Shown here: piece after piece, positions 38,995-48,972 of the stretch
Numbering within the stretch: position 1 is the stretch's first letter
Layout: the number at the start of each line of letters is the position of its first letter
Source of the DNA: Planctomycetia bacterium
GTDB taxonomy: Bacteria > Planctomycetota > Brocadiia > Brocadiales > Brocadiaceae
Length of the DNA stretch: 64,000 bases
Assembly: GCA_015075005.1 (NCBI GenBank)
Contig: JABTVC010000001.1
Span: forward strand, 62,001-126,000
Reading direction: 5' to 3'
Translations under genes and position numbers: made by a program
Notes under the pieces: generated by a model
What the model was told of the DNA's origin: nothing
What the model saw: the letters and a program-made list of their open reading frames with translations, nothing else
The model's database searches: none

Positions 38995-39852
38995 TTGCAT
39001 GACATAAAAACAATGCTTAACAAAAGACTCAAGAACTTAATAAGTTTATACCGTTTTCATTTTAAAAATCTGGCGCTCGATCTTGGTATACAGGAAGGGC
39101 ACTTAGATTATTGTAGATTTATTATTCTTGGAAGAGCAAGATCAGGTTCAAATTTTTTACGTAGCTTACTAAATGCACATAGCCAAATCGTTACCTTTGG
39201 GGAATTGTTCAGATCTTACGATTCCATTGGGTGGGAGTTCCCAGATCATGATCAATATTTACAGTATCAAAGCTTAATCTCATTAATGCAGAGTAACCCG
39301 GTTGGCTTTTTAGAGAAAAAAGTGTTCAGGAAATTTCCCAAGCGGATATTGGCAGTTGGATTTAAGTTGTTTTATTATCATGCGCAAGATAATTCCCGTA
39401 AAGCTGTCTGGCCGTACTTAAAGGATCAAAAAGACCTGAAAATAATTCACCTTACGAGGATTAACACTCTTAAGTTAATCCTCTCCCTTAAGAAAGCATT
39501 TAAGAGCAATAGGTGGACCGATATTGCTGGACAAGGACAAGAAGAAGATTTTGTTGTTTCACTTGATTATAAAGAATGTCTTCATGAATTCACCTGGTCG
39601 GAGGAGGTTAAGAAACAATACGATATCTATTTTGAAGACAGCCCTAAAATAGACGTCTTCTACGAAAATTTATCTAAAAACTATAATGATGAAATAAGGC
39701 GTGTACAAGAGTTCCTTGGAATAAATTATGAAGTTGCAAGACCTTCTACTTATCAACAATCAAAGCAGCCTCTTTCGAAATCAATCTCAAATTATTTTGA
39801 ATTAAAAGAGAAGTTTAAGAGAACTCCTTGGGAAAAATTCTTTGAAGATTAA
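38995..39852 (+). CDS. Sulfotransferase family protein
   Basis: 285 residues from TTG 38995, or 279 from ATG 39013. The PAPS-binding 5' loop FIILGRARSGSNFLRSLLNAH (about 44-63) and a later KIIHLTRINTLKLILS (3' phosphate site) are sulfotransferase hallmarks. The C-terminal IDVFYENLSKNYNDEIRRVQ with FLGINY is also typical. It would move sulfate from PAPS to a sugar hydroxyl. It pairs with the DUF6473 gene 9 bp upstream. An ISL3 element sits immediately after its stop codon without altering it. Confidence 0.85.
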   Translation: MHDIKTMLNKRLKNLISLYRFHFKNLALDLGIQEGHLDYCRFIILGRARSGSNFLRSLLNAHSQIVTFGELFRSYDSIGWEFPDHDQYLQYQSLISLMQSNPVGFLEKKVFRKFPKRILAVGFKLFYYHAQDNSRKAVWPYLKDQKDLKIIHLTRINTLKLILSLKKAFKSNRWTDIAGQGQEEDFVVSLDYKECLHEFTWSEEVKKQYDIYFEDSPKIDVFYENLSKNYNDEIRRVQEFLGINYEVARPSTYQQSKQPLSKSISNYFELKEKFKRTPWEKFFED

Positions 39853-39857
39853 ATAAG

Positions 39858-41214
39858 GGCTCTTCAGGCAAGTGAGTGGGTAAAAATAAGCCATGAAGTG
39901 ACTGCAACATAGCATAGAACAAGGGAAAAAGAGTTTTATATGAGCAAAAAACTGTATGATAATTAAATGGAAAAAAAGAGACGACTGCTGGAATAATATC
40001 AGTTCCCCAGGTTTGTTCCGAGAGCAGAAATTAAGGGATATTTGGAGACTCAAATGCCCGCGATATAAGACTTAAGCGGACACAAAAAAAACGGTATGCG
40101 GGTGTTGTGGAAAGATTCATTGGAGTCAATACGACAAGAAGGAGCGTCAGGTACAGGATTTATCCTGTGGAGATGCACGGATTTACCTGAAGTGGAGGTA
40201 CGGCGAGTATTATGTCGGAAGTGCGGAAAGGTGAAGCGGAAAAACTGGAATAGCTTGCGGACAATCCCTTTACACGAAGCGATTTGCCTGTTCTGTGGGA
40301 CGGAAGTGCAGGACTATGACCGTAAAGGATGTGGCGAAGGATTTCAGGCTGGACTGGGATACGGTGAAGACATTAGACAAAGAATACATGAAAAAGCACT
40401 TCGGAGGTATCCAGTAGCAGCACCTCGTGTAATTGGTATAGACGAAATATCTATAAGGAAAGGGCATACCTATCGGATAGTGGTAAGCGATTTGGAGCGT
40501 GGAAGGCCGATTTGGTTTGGAGGAAAGATAGGTCAAAAGAGAGTCTTGATCTATTTTACCAGTGGCTTGGTGCAAAGAAGGTAAAGAAGCTACGGTTGGC
40601 AGTAATGGATATGTGGAAGGCATTTGAGAAGTCAACGAGTGAGAATGCGTTTCATGCTGCGATTCTTTATGACAAGTTTCATATAATGAGGCATCTTGGG
40701 AAGCGTTGGAAAAGTGCGGAAGATGGAATATGCACGGCTTTCAGGTAAAGAACGTTCGTATATCAAAGGTCAGAAATATACGCTTCTATCGAACAGAGAG
40801 ACCTCACCCTTGATGGAACAAGTCGTTAAAGAAGCTACTCATGGCAAACAAACGGCTCAACACTGCCTATCTGTTGAGGAATCCTTTGGACAGTTATGGA
40901 GCTATAAGACAGAGGGATGGTCAAGGAAGTTTTCGATAACTGGAAGGAATCGTTGAAGTGGCAACAGTTAAAGCCTTACGAGAAGTTTGCAGAAATGATA
41001 GAGAAACACTGGGATGGCATTGCAGCATACAGCAGACCTGAGAACAAAGGTACGCTTTAGGCTTTGTCGAAGGTCTTAATAACAAGATTCGGGTGATACA
41101 GAGAAGGGCATACGGTCTGAGAGATGAGGAATATCTTCGGCTGAAAATTCTTACTTGCATGCTACCGGGGATATAAAAATGCAAAAATTTACCCACTCAC
41201 TTGCCTGAAGACCC
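39858..41214 (+). mobile_element. ISL3-family insertion sequence, 1357 bp
   Basis: Terminal inverted repeats begin GG(C/G)TCTTCAGGCAAGTGAG and extend for about 25 bp: left end at 39858 and right end at 41214, with one difference near the tip. An 8-bp direct repeat TAAATAAG flanks both ends (39850-39857 and 41215-41222), the duplication length expected for ISL3. Its first three bases are the stop codon of the sulfotransferase gene. Confidence 0.9.
40080..41178 (+). pseudogene. ISL3-family transposase, broken by several frameshifts
   Basis: Recognisable pieces in successive frames are VRRVLCRKCGKVKRK (zinc finger), PRVIGIDEISIRKGHTYRIV with SDLERGR (catalytic Asp region), LRLAVMDMWKAFEKST with LYDKFHIMRHL, and GFVEGLNNKIRVIQRRAYG (catalytic Glu region). 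The order is that of ISL3 transposases of about 400 residues. At least four frame changes separate the pieces, so no full-length protein is made as sequenced. Confidence 0.85.
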
Positions 41215-41260
41215 TAAATAAGTATAGAAAACTTTGTTACGTGAATATAGAGGAGTTTTT

Positions 41261-43456
41261 ATGAATGTATCGGTAATAATACCAGCTCATAACGCGGCAG
41301 AGACGCTTTCTGAAACACTGGAATCACTGCTTGCCCAGACCTATCGATATTGGGAGGGAATCGTTGTCAATGATGGATCAAGTGATGAAACGGATGCTAT
41401 TGGTACAAATTTTTCTAAAAAGATCCACGTATACGTATTGTAGGACAAGCACAAGGTGGTGAGGCTGTGGCACGGAACACAGGCATTAATCTTGCCAATT
41501 TTGACTGGCTGCTTTCTCGATGCTGACGATTGGATCAGCCCGTCGTACTTAGAACGAATGACAAATGCGCTTACTTCTGATCCCAGTCTCGATGCTGTCC
41601 ATTGTGGTTGGGGTCGTGTGTCCCCTAATGGTAAACTTGGTACTGAAATCTACTGTTCTCGATCAGGAAACTTGTTTGATTTGTTTGCATGTTGCTGCGC
41701 TTTTGCAATTCATGCTTGTGTCGTCCGCCGAACGCTTGTTAAAGCTGTCGGTGGGTTTGACACTTCTTTACGTACGTGTCCAGACTGGGATCTCTGGCAA
41801 AGAATTGCTCGCAACGGTGCTCGCTTTGGCGCAGTTCATGAAGTGCTTGCATTTTATCGTATGCGACAAAACTCTGCTTCTGTTAATGGCTATCAGATTC
41901 TTACGGATGGCCTTCGTGTAATTACACGAGGACACTCACCCGATCCACGTGTTCCATATTCAGATTCCTTATACGTAAATGGTCTGCCATTTGAGCATCT
42001 TTCGGCTGCGAGGCTATATTTTTCATGCTGGGCAGCGGGACTTGTAATCGGACGCGGTGAAGATGCTCGACCCTTACTTGCTACGCTTAAAGACGATCTC
42101 GAACCTGCTCTTAACCCAGATCATATAGCCAGGCATATTTTTGAGGCGGTATTACATTCTACAGCGGAATTACCAGATGCTTGGAATAAACTCTGGCCTA
42201 GTTTAAAACGACACATCGAAGAGTTTCTTGTTGAATTAGAAAACCAATCAAAAACCCCCGGATTAAATCGTCGTACCAATATAATATTGAATCGCATGAT
42301 CATAGAAAATTCATCTGCTCCAAAGCCAGTTACTATTGGAACGACATACGTTATCTTGGTCGACATCACAAAACCAATCCCAGAGGTCTCTGTTCCTATT
42401 GGCGTCGAGCGCTTGTACTGCACAGTTACGCTTGAAAAGTCAAAGCTCGGAGCTATCGAACTCCCAGTTTGTGATGGGCTCGTGTCTCGTTACGTCTTAA
42501 TGGACGTAATTGCAGCCAGATTCGCTTGGACAATCATTGGTAAATTCTTTGAGACAACAGTCTATCGAAAGCTTACGGTAAAAGAGGATTCAACGAATTT
42601 ATCGGTTTGGCGTGGTTCCACATCTCTTGCAACGAAACTTTTAAAAGACGAACTCATGCACTGGCAAAAAGAGCACGATAGGATTGGATGGAAAATATTT
42701 TTACAAGAAATCTGGGGCTGCCCCAGCTTGTCTCATAAGTATTTCTATCAAACTGGAGCGAGAATATCCAACAAAAATAAATGGAGGTCAACTTTAAAAA
42801 AAATCCGAACATGCCTGCGCAAAACAAGCGTTTATTTCTTAAAATCAGCACTGGCTACAAAACACTGCTTCAATGGTAATTGGCTCATAATTGAAGTTAG
42901 TGAAGATATTCATGATATACGAGTCTCAGGTCAAGAGATTAACATACTGTTAACAGTGGGTGGGGTTGCACTCGGAGCAGTAACTATTCCTGTTAAAGGT
43001 AATATCATCCGTGCCTCAGAATTACGCGCAGTACTTACAAGAGCAAGTGGTTTTGAATTGTGTCGCGCTGCTGTTAGAGAAGGATTGCTCGGTAGGCCGA
43101 TAACTGAACAAATATCTCTCCGAGAACGACTTGCCAATTCAGCAGCAATCGTAACTCAACACTCTCAAAATGATTATACTATAAAAGTATCTATGAATAT
43201 CAATCCTGCACCCGACTATGTACGTGCTATTAGTCAGGCATTATTACCATACAAACACGGTATGGTATTTGGCCGACATACTCAAGGATCGATCGGAACG
43301 AGTATCTCTCGGCGTGCATTACTCCCGTCCACAACAATCAATGATCTTATTGATGCCGCTTCAGCCGCTGGTGAACCTGTATTTCAGATTTCCGAACCAA
43401 GGGAGAATCCAGTTCATACAGTATATGCTCCAGATTTAGTCTGGCTTCCACTTTAG
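41261..43456 (+). pseudogene. GT2 glycosyltransferase with large C-terminal region, two frameshifts
   Basis: ATG 41261 gives [20 protein letters not shown] and [12 protein letters not shown], then the frame stops at 41443. The lost middle [20 protein letters not shown] reads in another frame, and from about 41515 the first frame returns with LDADDWISPSYLERM and RTCPDWDLWQRIARNG. Two compensating indels near 41415 and 41515 would restore a protein of about 730 residues. The last 400 residues (after DGLRVITRG) show no family I know. Possibly one gene in reality. Confidence 0.75.
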
Positions 43457-43574
43457 AAAACAAATATCCACCCCAAACTTAAAGATTAATAAAACAGTTC
43501 AATCACCTAATGGTAAAACCTCCCATAAAAATTGTAATAAAATTAATACGGTAACTTATCGACTTCCTATCCTC

Positions 43575-44267
43575 ATGTATCATAGAATCTCTCCAACGGG
43601 CGCATCTGCAACTGCACGTTATCGAGTTACACCTGAATCATTTGAGGAACAACTTAAGTACTTACGTGATGCAGGATTTTACAGCATTAAGTTAGATGAT
43701 TGGTATACAGCGATGGAAACAAAAAGCCCACTTCCCGGCCGTGCAGTACTCATTACATTCGACGATGGATATCTCGATTTTCTCACATACGCATGGCCTT
43801 TGCTGAAACATTATGGTTTTTCAGCTATCGTATTTGTCGTTACAGACGAGATTGGAGAATTTAACCGTTGGGATAACGTATATGGGGAACAGATTCCATT
43901 GCTCGGATGGAATGATATTCGTTTGCTTTACACTGAAGGGGTTGAATTTGGCTCTCATTCAGCTAGTCATCCCTATCTTACTGCTCTTTCGACAGCGGAG
44001 ATTGTCCGTGAAGGAACTCGCTCCAGGGCAATCCTTTTGCGTGAACTTGGTGCCCCAATTAAGGCTTTTGCATACCCACACGGTGCAGAAGATGAGGTCG
44101 TTCAGCATTTAATAGGAGCCTGTGGTTATATTTATGGTTTATCCTGTCGTTGGGGTTTGTCCACTTACAATGATTCTCCTTTAGCATTGCCTAGACTAGA
44201 AGTATTTGGCTCTGATAACTTGCAGAATTTTATTACGAAGCTTGATATTCATTCAAATGAGGAATGA
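43575..44267 (+). CDS. Polysaccharide deacetylase (NodB domain)
   Basis: At least 230 residues. ITFDDGYLDF carries the metal-binding Asp pair, GSHSASHPYL the two His, and AYPHGAEDE the later motif. These enzymes remove N- or O-acetyl groups from glycans. ATG 43575 lies inside the conserved PILMYHRI segment, so the true start is probably earlier. An ATG at 43510 (MVKPPIKIVIKLIR) is in a different frame and would need a shift near 43555. It may act on the glycan or its lipid-bound repeat. Confidence 0.88.
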   Translation: MYHRISPTGASATARYRVTPESFEEQLKYLRDAGFYSIKLDDWYTAMETKSPLPGRAVLITFDDGYLDFLTYAWPLLKHYGFSAIVFVVTDEIGEFNRWDNVYGEQIPLLGWNDIRLLYTEGVEFGSHSASHPYLTALSTAEIVREGTRSRAILLRELGAPIKAFAYPHGAEDEVVQHLIGACGYIYGLSCRWGLSTYNDSPLALPRLEVFGSDNLQNFITKLDIHSNEE

Positions 44268-44303
44268 ACCACGACTCTATTTATAACTTTTAAAAGATAA
44301 ATT

Positions 44304-45179
44304 ATGACCAATTCTATGGCAAATACTCACGATATGGGATTCTTACAACATTTAGTAGTCTGTCCAGTATGTAAAGCCAAACTTGATTTTTCTCCTGATC
44401 TAATCAAGTGTACCTTATGCAACCTACAATTCCATCAATCTCAAAAAGACTGCTTTGATCTTCTCCCATGTCATCTGCCGGAAAATAACGGTGGTCTATG
44501 GGAAAAGCGCCAGCAAGAGATGGAAGATTGGTATAGAAACTTAATTGTTAACCCTACGAATGCTTACCATTGCTTCGTCAATGATTATACGCCGTACGCC
44601 CCTCTTTTAGCGACACTCTCAGGACTTATCTTGGATCTTGGCGGGGGAAATGGAATCGTTCGTCATTTTTTGCCTAATAATGTTCAATATATCATTATTG
44701 ATCCGAGCCTGGACTGGTTGCGAATCGAATGGTTATCTATTGCAGATCGTTTTCCCTGTCTAAAGACAAAACCTTATTTTGTTCGAGGTGTCGGGGAATA
44801 TTTACCCTTTCCAGCACATTCGTTTGATGTAGTTCTTTCTTTTTGGAGTCTTAATCATGCCAATCATCCTGAACGGGTATTTCGGGAAGTATATCAAGTG
44901 CTTCGATCAGGAGGCCGATTTTTTGTCATCTTAGAGGATATGGAACCCCGTTGGGTTGATATTATCAAACCAACATTCTTGGGCAAGGGTGTCTCTTATG
45001 CAGTAAGTATCTTTACTCAGAAACTTCGACATGCGATCAGTAAAGAAAAATGGCCTTTACAGAACGATCATATCTCCATCCAGGAATCAGATATTCAGAA
45101 ATGGATTTCTCAAGGTTTTGAGGTTGTAAAACGGGCTTGGATTGGTCAATACCTTACATTTGAATTTCTAAGAGTTTAA
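44304..45179 (+). CDS. SAM-dependent methyltransferase with N-terminal zinc ribbon
   Basis: 291 residues. The first 50 carry VVCPVCKAKL and CTLCNLQFH, a Trm112-like zinc ribbon. A class I methyltransferase follows (GLILDLGGGNGIVRHFL, then YLPFPAHSFDVVLSFWSLNH). This pairing is common in glycan clusters. The last segment has aromatic residues that could line an acceptor site. An IS701-like element begins 2 bp after the stop. Confidence 0.85.
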   Translation: MTNSMANTHDMGFLQHLVVCPVCKAKLDFSPDLIKCTLCNLQFHQSQKDCFDLLPCHLPENNGGLWEKRQQEMEDWYRNLIVNPTNAYHCFVNDYTPYAPLLATLSGLILDLGGGNGIVRHFLPNNVQYIIIDPSLDWLRIEWLSIADRFPCLKTKPYFVRGVGEYLPFPAHSFDVVLSFWSLNHANHPERVFREVYQVLRSGGRFFVILEDMEPRWVDIIKPTFLGKGVSYAVSIFTQKLRHAISKEKWPLQNDHISIQESDIQKWISQGFEVVKRAWIGQYLTFEFLRV

Positions 45180-45180
45180 A

Positions 45181-46655
45181 TTATAACATTACTTTGTTAA
45201 AAATTAAGCGGCGTTTTTTTTCTTAAAGCGAGCGGATTTAATTTTAAAATATTCTTGTGAGAGTTTTTCGTTCTTTGATAAAGCGTTTGTTGATGAGAAT
45301 TCAAGCAGGGAATTGATTGCTTTTTTGAATTCATTAAAGGTAGAAGGTTTTGTTTCCATGATTTTATCCAGATAAGCGTTTTGTTTTATCCAATAAACGA
45401 ATGTCCATGAGATCAGACAAATATTCCAATACCGCTCAATCTTGTCAATGTGCCTTACCTGATAATGATCAAATAAAAAGTATCCTTCAATTCCTTGAAA
45501 CAGTGTTCAATGCCCCAACGCAACAGATAGTTTGTGATAACCGTTTTTACAGAGGCGTCGAGTTGGTTGGTGATAAGGCTATGATATTTTTTGTCATCTT
45601 CCTTGTTCCATTTTCCCAAAATGACCACAAACTTCAACGGGACATTGCAACCATTCAGTTCGGCGTCAAACGTGTAGGTTTTATAGGAAACTTCACTTCC
45701 ATCCGAGGATTTTAGAGTAACATGCTTGATTTTGTCGTCATAATGTTTTTTGATGAGGGTCACGAGCTCATCGGGTTTGACACGACAATATTTTTGTTTT
45801 TCCGGATGGTACATGAAGATATTTCTGTTTGCTTTTATTTCTGAAAAGTATTTCTTTTTTGCATGAATATGTTCGAGATACCGTTGAGATGCATACCATG
45901 AATCGAAGGCAATAGCTGAAAAATCAAAGGCATTCGAAGCAGCATCAAACAGATCCATTGCTATTTGTATTTTGTCTTTAAATTTGGGGTCATTTTCCCT
46001 TCCCGGAACTCGTCGGCAGGAAGGTAGGGAATAACATCCAGAGGAAAATGTTTTGCCTTTGAGACAAATGCTGCACCAACAACAACATTGCAGTTTTCCT
46101 GTCTTTTAAGCGAACCGCAATATTGCCATTTGGCTGCCTCTGTATTTTTAGCATAGGGCTTTGGACATCCAGTATCATCTATGGTAAGGATGCTGTCTTT
46201 TGTCAATGCCGTGGTTCTTTGTTTTTGGATAATGTCCATTCTTTTCTGCTTTAATGCGGGTAAATCCCATTTGGATTCAGAAAAAAAGTATTGAAATTTC
46301 TGGTAATCCGTATGAACGGCTTGTGCCATGGCCTCCAGTGAATTTCTTTTATAGTCTTTAAACATTGCGTAAACGACAAGGAGAAACATTGCAAATTGTT
46401 TTTTAGTAAAACACGATGCAAAATGTTCAAGAAATTTATTTAATAACGATATGTTTGTTCTGAAAATACTCAAATCCTTTGCTCCGGTAATCGATTGTGT
46501 AAAAAATTTACAAGTGCAATTAATACCGGAAGTAACGAGCAAAATCAAGAGTAAATGTTTGTCGCAATGCATTGCTAAGTCATAAGTTGTGACCGACTCG
46601 ACTTACGACTTAAAAATATTTTTCAGACGCATTTTTTAACAAAGTAATGTTATAA
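45181..46655 (-). mobile_element. IS701-like insertion sequence, about 1.47 kb
   Basis: Terminal inverted repeats of about 23 bp start TTATAACATTACTTTGTT (left 45181-45203; right 46633-46655, perfect match). One transposase runs on the minus strand. I see no clear target duplication (flanks ..TTTAAA and GAAATC..). It separates the zinc-ribbon methyltransferase from the next methyltransferase; neither coding region is cut. Confidence 0.85.
45204..46572 (-). pseudogene. IS701-like DDE transposase, two frameshifts
   Basis: Pieces in order: SILTIDDTGCPKPYAK with WQYCGSLKRQENCNVVVGAA (first Asp), FSAIAFDSWYASQRYLEHIH (second Asp), and LLRWGIEHCFKELKDTF (Glu). The last 90 residues, ending KSARFKKKNAA, lie in a third frame down to 45204. 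One lost A in GGGAAAATG near 45997 and one shift near 45470 account for the breaks. The DDE set is complete if they are repaired. Confidence 0.82.
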
Positions 46656-46716
46656 GAAATCTTTGGTACCTCGATTCCAATCTTGCTCGTACTCAATAAA
46701 AGGCAATAAATATTTC

Positions 46717-47481
46717 ATGAAGTATATTAAATATCTAATAAAGCTTATCACACCACAAACATGGCTCGAATCAGTTAATTACTGGCTCCGAGGTTCTCGA
46801 CAAAGAGAACATTGTCATTCGGTAGGAAAGGTACAGTTCGGTGATCTACGGTGTGTTACCCCTATCAGTCGATGTTGGGGCTATGACAGGGGACTCCCTA
46901 TCGATCGCTACTACATCGAAAATTTTCTGTTGCGCCATACTGCTGATATTCAAGGACGGGTATTGGAGATTGGGGATAATTCCTATACCCGCAAATTTGG
47001 AGGCAATCGAGTTGTTGTTAGTGATGTGCTCCATGTTGTGGAGGGTAATCCGATGGCAACCATCTTTGCTGATTTGACTTGCGCTGATCATATACCGTCG
47101 GAAATCTTTGATTGCATAATTTTGACACAAACGCTCCATCTCATTTACGACGTTCGTGCTGCACTTAAGACACTTTACCGCATTCTAAAACCTGGAGGAA
47201 TTTTGCTTGCTACCTTTCCAGGTATTAGCCAAACCTACGATCATAAATGGGGTGATTGTTGGTATTGGAATTTCACCACCCTATCTGCGCGGCGGCTGTT
47301 CGAAGAGGTTTTCCCGGCTGCAGATATTGGGATTTATGCCCAAGGGAATGTACTTGCGTCAATCGCCTTTCTGCATGGCCTGGCTGCGGAGGAACTTCAA
47401 AAGGAAGAACTGGACTACAATGACCCAGGTTATGAGGTATTGATCACGGTCAGGGCGGTGAAACAGGAGGCACAGCTATGA
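46717..47481 (+). CDS. SAM-dependent methyltransferase-like protein
   Basis: About 254 residues from ATG 46717 (MKYIKYLIKLITPQTW); an earlier start at 46663 is possible but would begin 8 bp inside the IS edge region. The SAM fold is seen in RVLEIGDNSYTRKFG (motif I altered, GDNS instead of GxGxG) and FDCIILTQTLHLIYDVRAAL, then TLYRILKPGGILLATFPG. It resembles small glycan-cluster methyltransferases. The 4-bp overlap with the next gene (ATGA at 47478) suggests coupling. The IS lies just upstream, so its native promoter region may have been displaced. Confidence 0.8.
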   Translation: MKYIKYLIKLITPQTWLESVNYWLRGSRQREHCHSVGKVQFGDLRCVTPISRCWGYDRGLPIDRYYIENFLLRHTADIQGRVLEIGDNSYTRKFGGNRVVVSDVLHVVEGNPMATIFADLTCADHIPSEIFDCIILTQTLHLIYDVRAALKTLYRILKPGGILLATFPGISQTYDHKWGDCWYWNFTTLSARRLFEEVFPAADIGIYAQGNVLASIAFLHGLAAEELQKEELDYNDPGYEVLITVRAVKQEAQL

Positions 47482-48513
47482 GGATATGTGGGTTCAATAG
47501 ATTGCGTCGGACCGCTCAGCTATTCAGGCGCTGGTTCGAACGTGAGTCACACATCCTGATGTACCACTGTGTAGCGGAAGTGAGCACAGACCCTTGTTCT
47601 CTATGCGTGACACCGCGACACTTTGCTGAATATCTGGAGATTTTGAAAAAACACTTTCGTCCCATACAGCTTTAACAATTGACGAAAGTCCTTCGGAAAG
47701 GAAAGGTACTACGCCGATCGGTGGTGGTCACGTTTGACGATGGTTACGCCGAAAATCTCCATAACGCCAGACCGTTACTGGAACGCCGCAAAGTTCCGGC
47801 AACGGTGTTCTTGAGTACCGGATACATTGGGCAAGGGCGTGAGTTCTGGTGGGACGAACTAGACAGGCTATTACTGCAACCCGGTACGTTACCGGAAACA
47901 CTTCATCTGTGCATCAATGGAAGCGCCCACCAGTGGAGCCTTGGGGAAGCGGCTCATTACGATGCGGACGCCTGTTGGCGACATAGCTCCTGGAGAGCCC
48001 TGGAGGAGGCTCCCAGTCCTCGCCATTTAATCTATCGCTCACTCTGGCAATTGCTGCAGCCTTTGCCGGAAAGCGAGCGACGAAAGGTGTTAAACGAACT
48101 ATTGGCTTGGGCAAGCGCTGAACCAGAAGGACGACCGGCTTACCGTATTCTTACGCAGCATGAAGTAGTTGCCTTGGCGCGAGGGGGGGCTGGTTGAAGT
48201 CGGCGCGCACACGGTGACACACCCGGTGCTCTCCACACTCCCCATGGCTTTGCAGCGTGATGAAATTCAACAGAGTAAAACCAGTTTGGAGAAAATTCTG
48301 GGACGTCCGGTAACAAGTTTCGCGTATCCGTATGGCAATTATTCGGTCGAGACGGTACCGATTCTCCGGGAGGCTGGATTTACTTGTGCGTGTTCTACTT
48401 TTCCTGGCGTTGTCTGGCGCGACACCGACCGTTTTCAATTGCCCCGCGTTACGATAGAGGATTGGGATGGGGAAAAATTCTCACGGGAACTTTCTCTGTG
48501 GTTCGATAGTTAA
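47478..48513 (+). pseudogene. Polysaccharide deacetylase, broken by a stop codon and a frameshift
   Basis: MRICGFNRLRRTAQL leads to HILMYHCVAEVS, and the frame stops at 47675 (TAA). The same frame goes on with VVVTFDDGYAENLHNA and TVFLSTGYIG, then shifts at a run of seven G near 48185 to GAHTVTHPVLSTLPMALQ and FAYPYGNYSVET. Repair gives a NodB-type enzyme of about 345 residues. The DNA looks more GC-rich than 36-40 kb, suggesting a different origin. It may be intact in the organism, since one break is in a homopolymer. Confidence 0.8.
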
Positions 48514-48628
48514 GGGCGCAGGTTTAATCGTAATCTGATAATTTTATAATAAAATAAAAATTCCCACACCATGTACTTAAAGCTTATGTGAATATCTATG
48601 TTCCTGCCCAAGCCCTCTAGTAATCCTT

Positions 48629-48948
48629 AAAATTCGCCAGGTTTGTTTAAATATTCTACAAAAGTTTCTATGGATGGTTTCTCCGATCCAGTTAAAAAGG
48701 AAGAAATTGAATATTTGTAAGAAGGTAATTACTCTATAAAAATAGTGTAGTTTTATATTTTATAACCCCAGATAAGGCTATTGCAATAATCTGCCAAACC
48801 CATCCACCTTATATCTCGCATACATACAATATGTCTTATACCAATTTCCATTACTCAGGTTTTTGCAATAGTTCGCAGTATCTTCTCACGATAGGGTGAT
48901 TGATATTCCGCAAAAGAAACTTGCAGTAAAGAGGTATGTTATTTGCTT
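48629..48948 (+). repeat. Noncoding leader repeat, copy 2, before the last glycosyltransferase
   Basis: This copy aligns with 26841-27177 throughout, in the same direction, and ends 25 bp before the next coding region. It is the only notable content of the 48514-48972 gap. Confidence 0.75.
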
Positions 48949-48972
48949 TACAAATGTTGGTTGGAATCGAAG

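Noticed and set aside
45401-45715. A + strand frame of 104 codons
   Set aside because: It is the shadow of the IS701-like transposase on the opposite strand.
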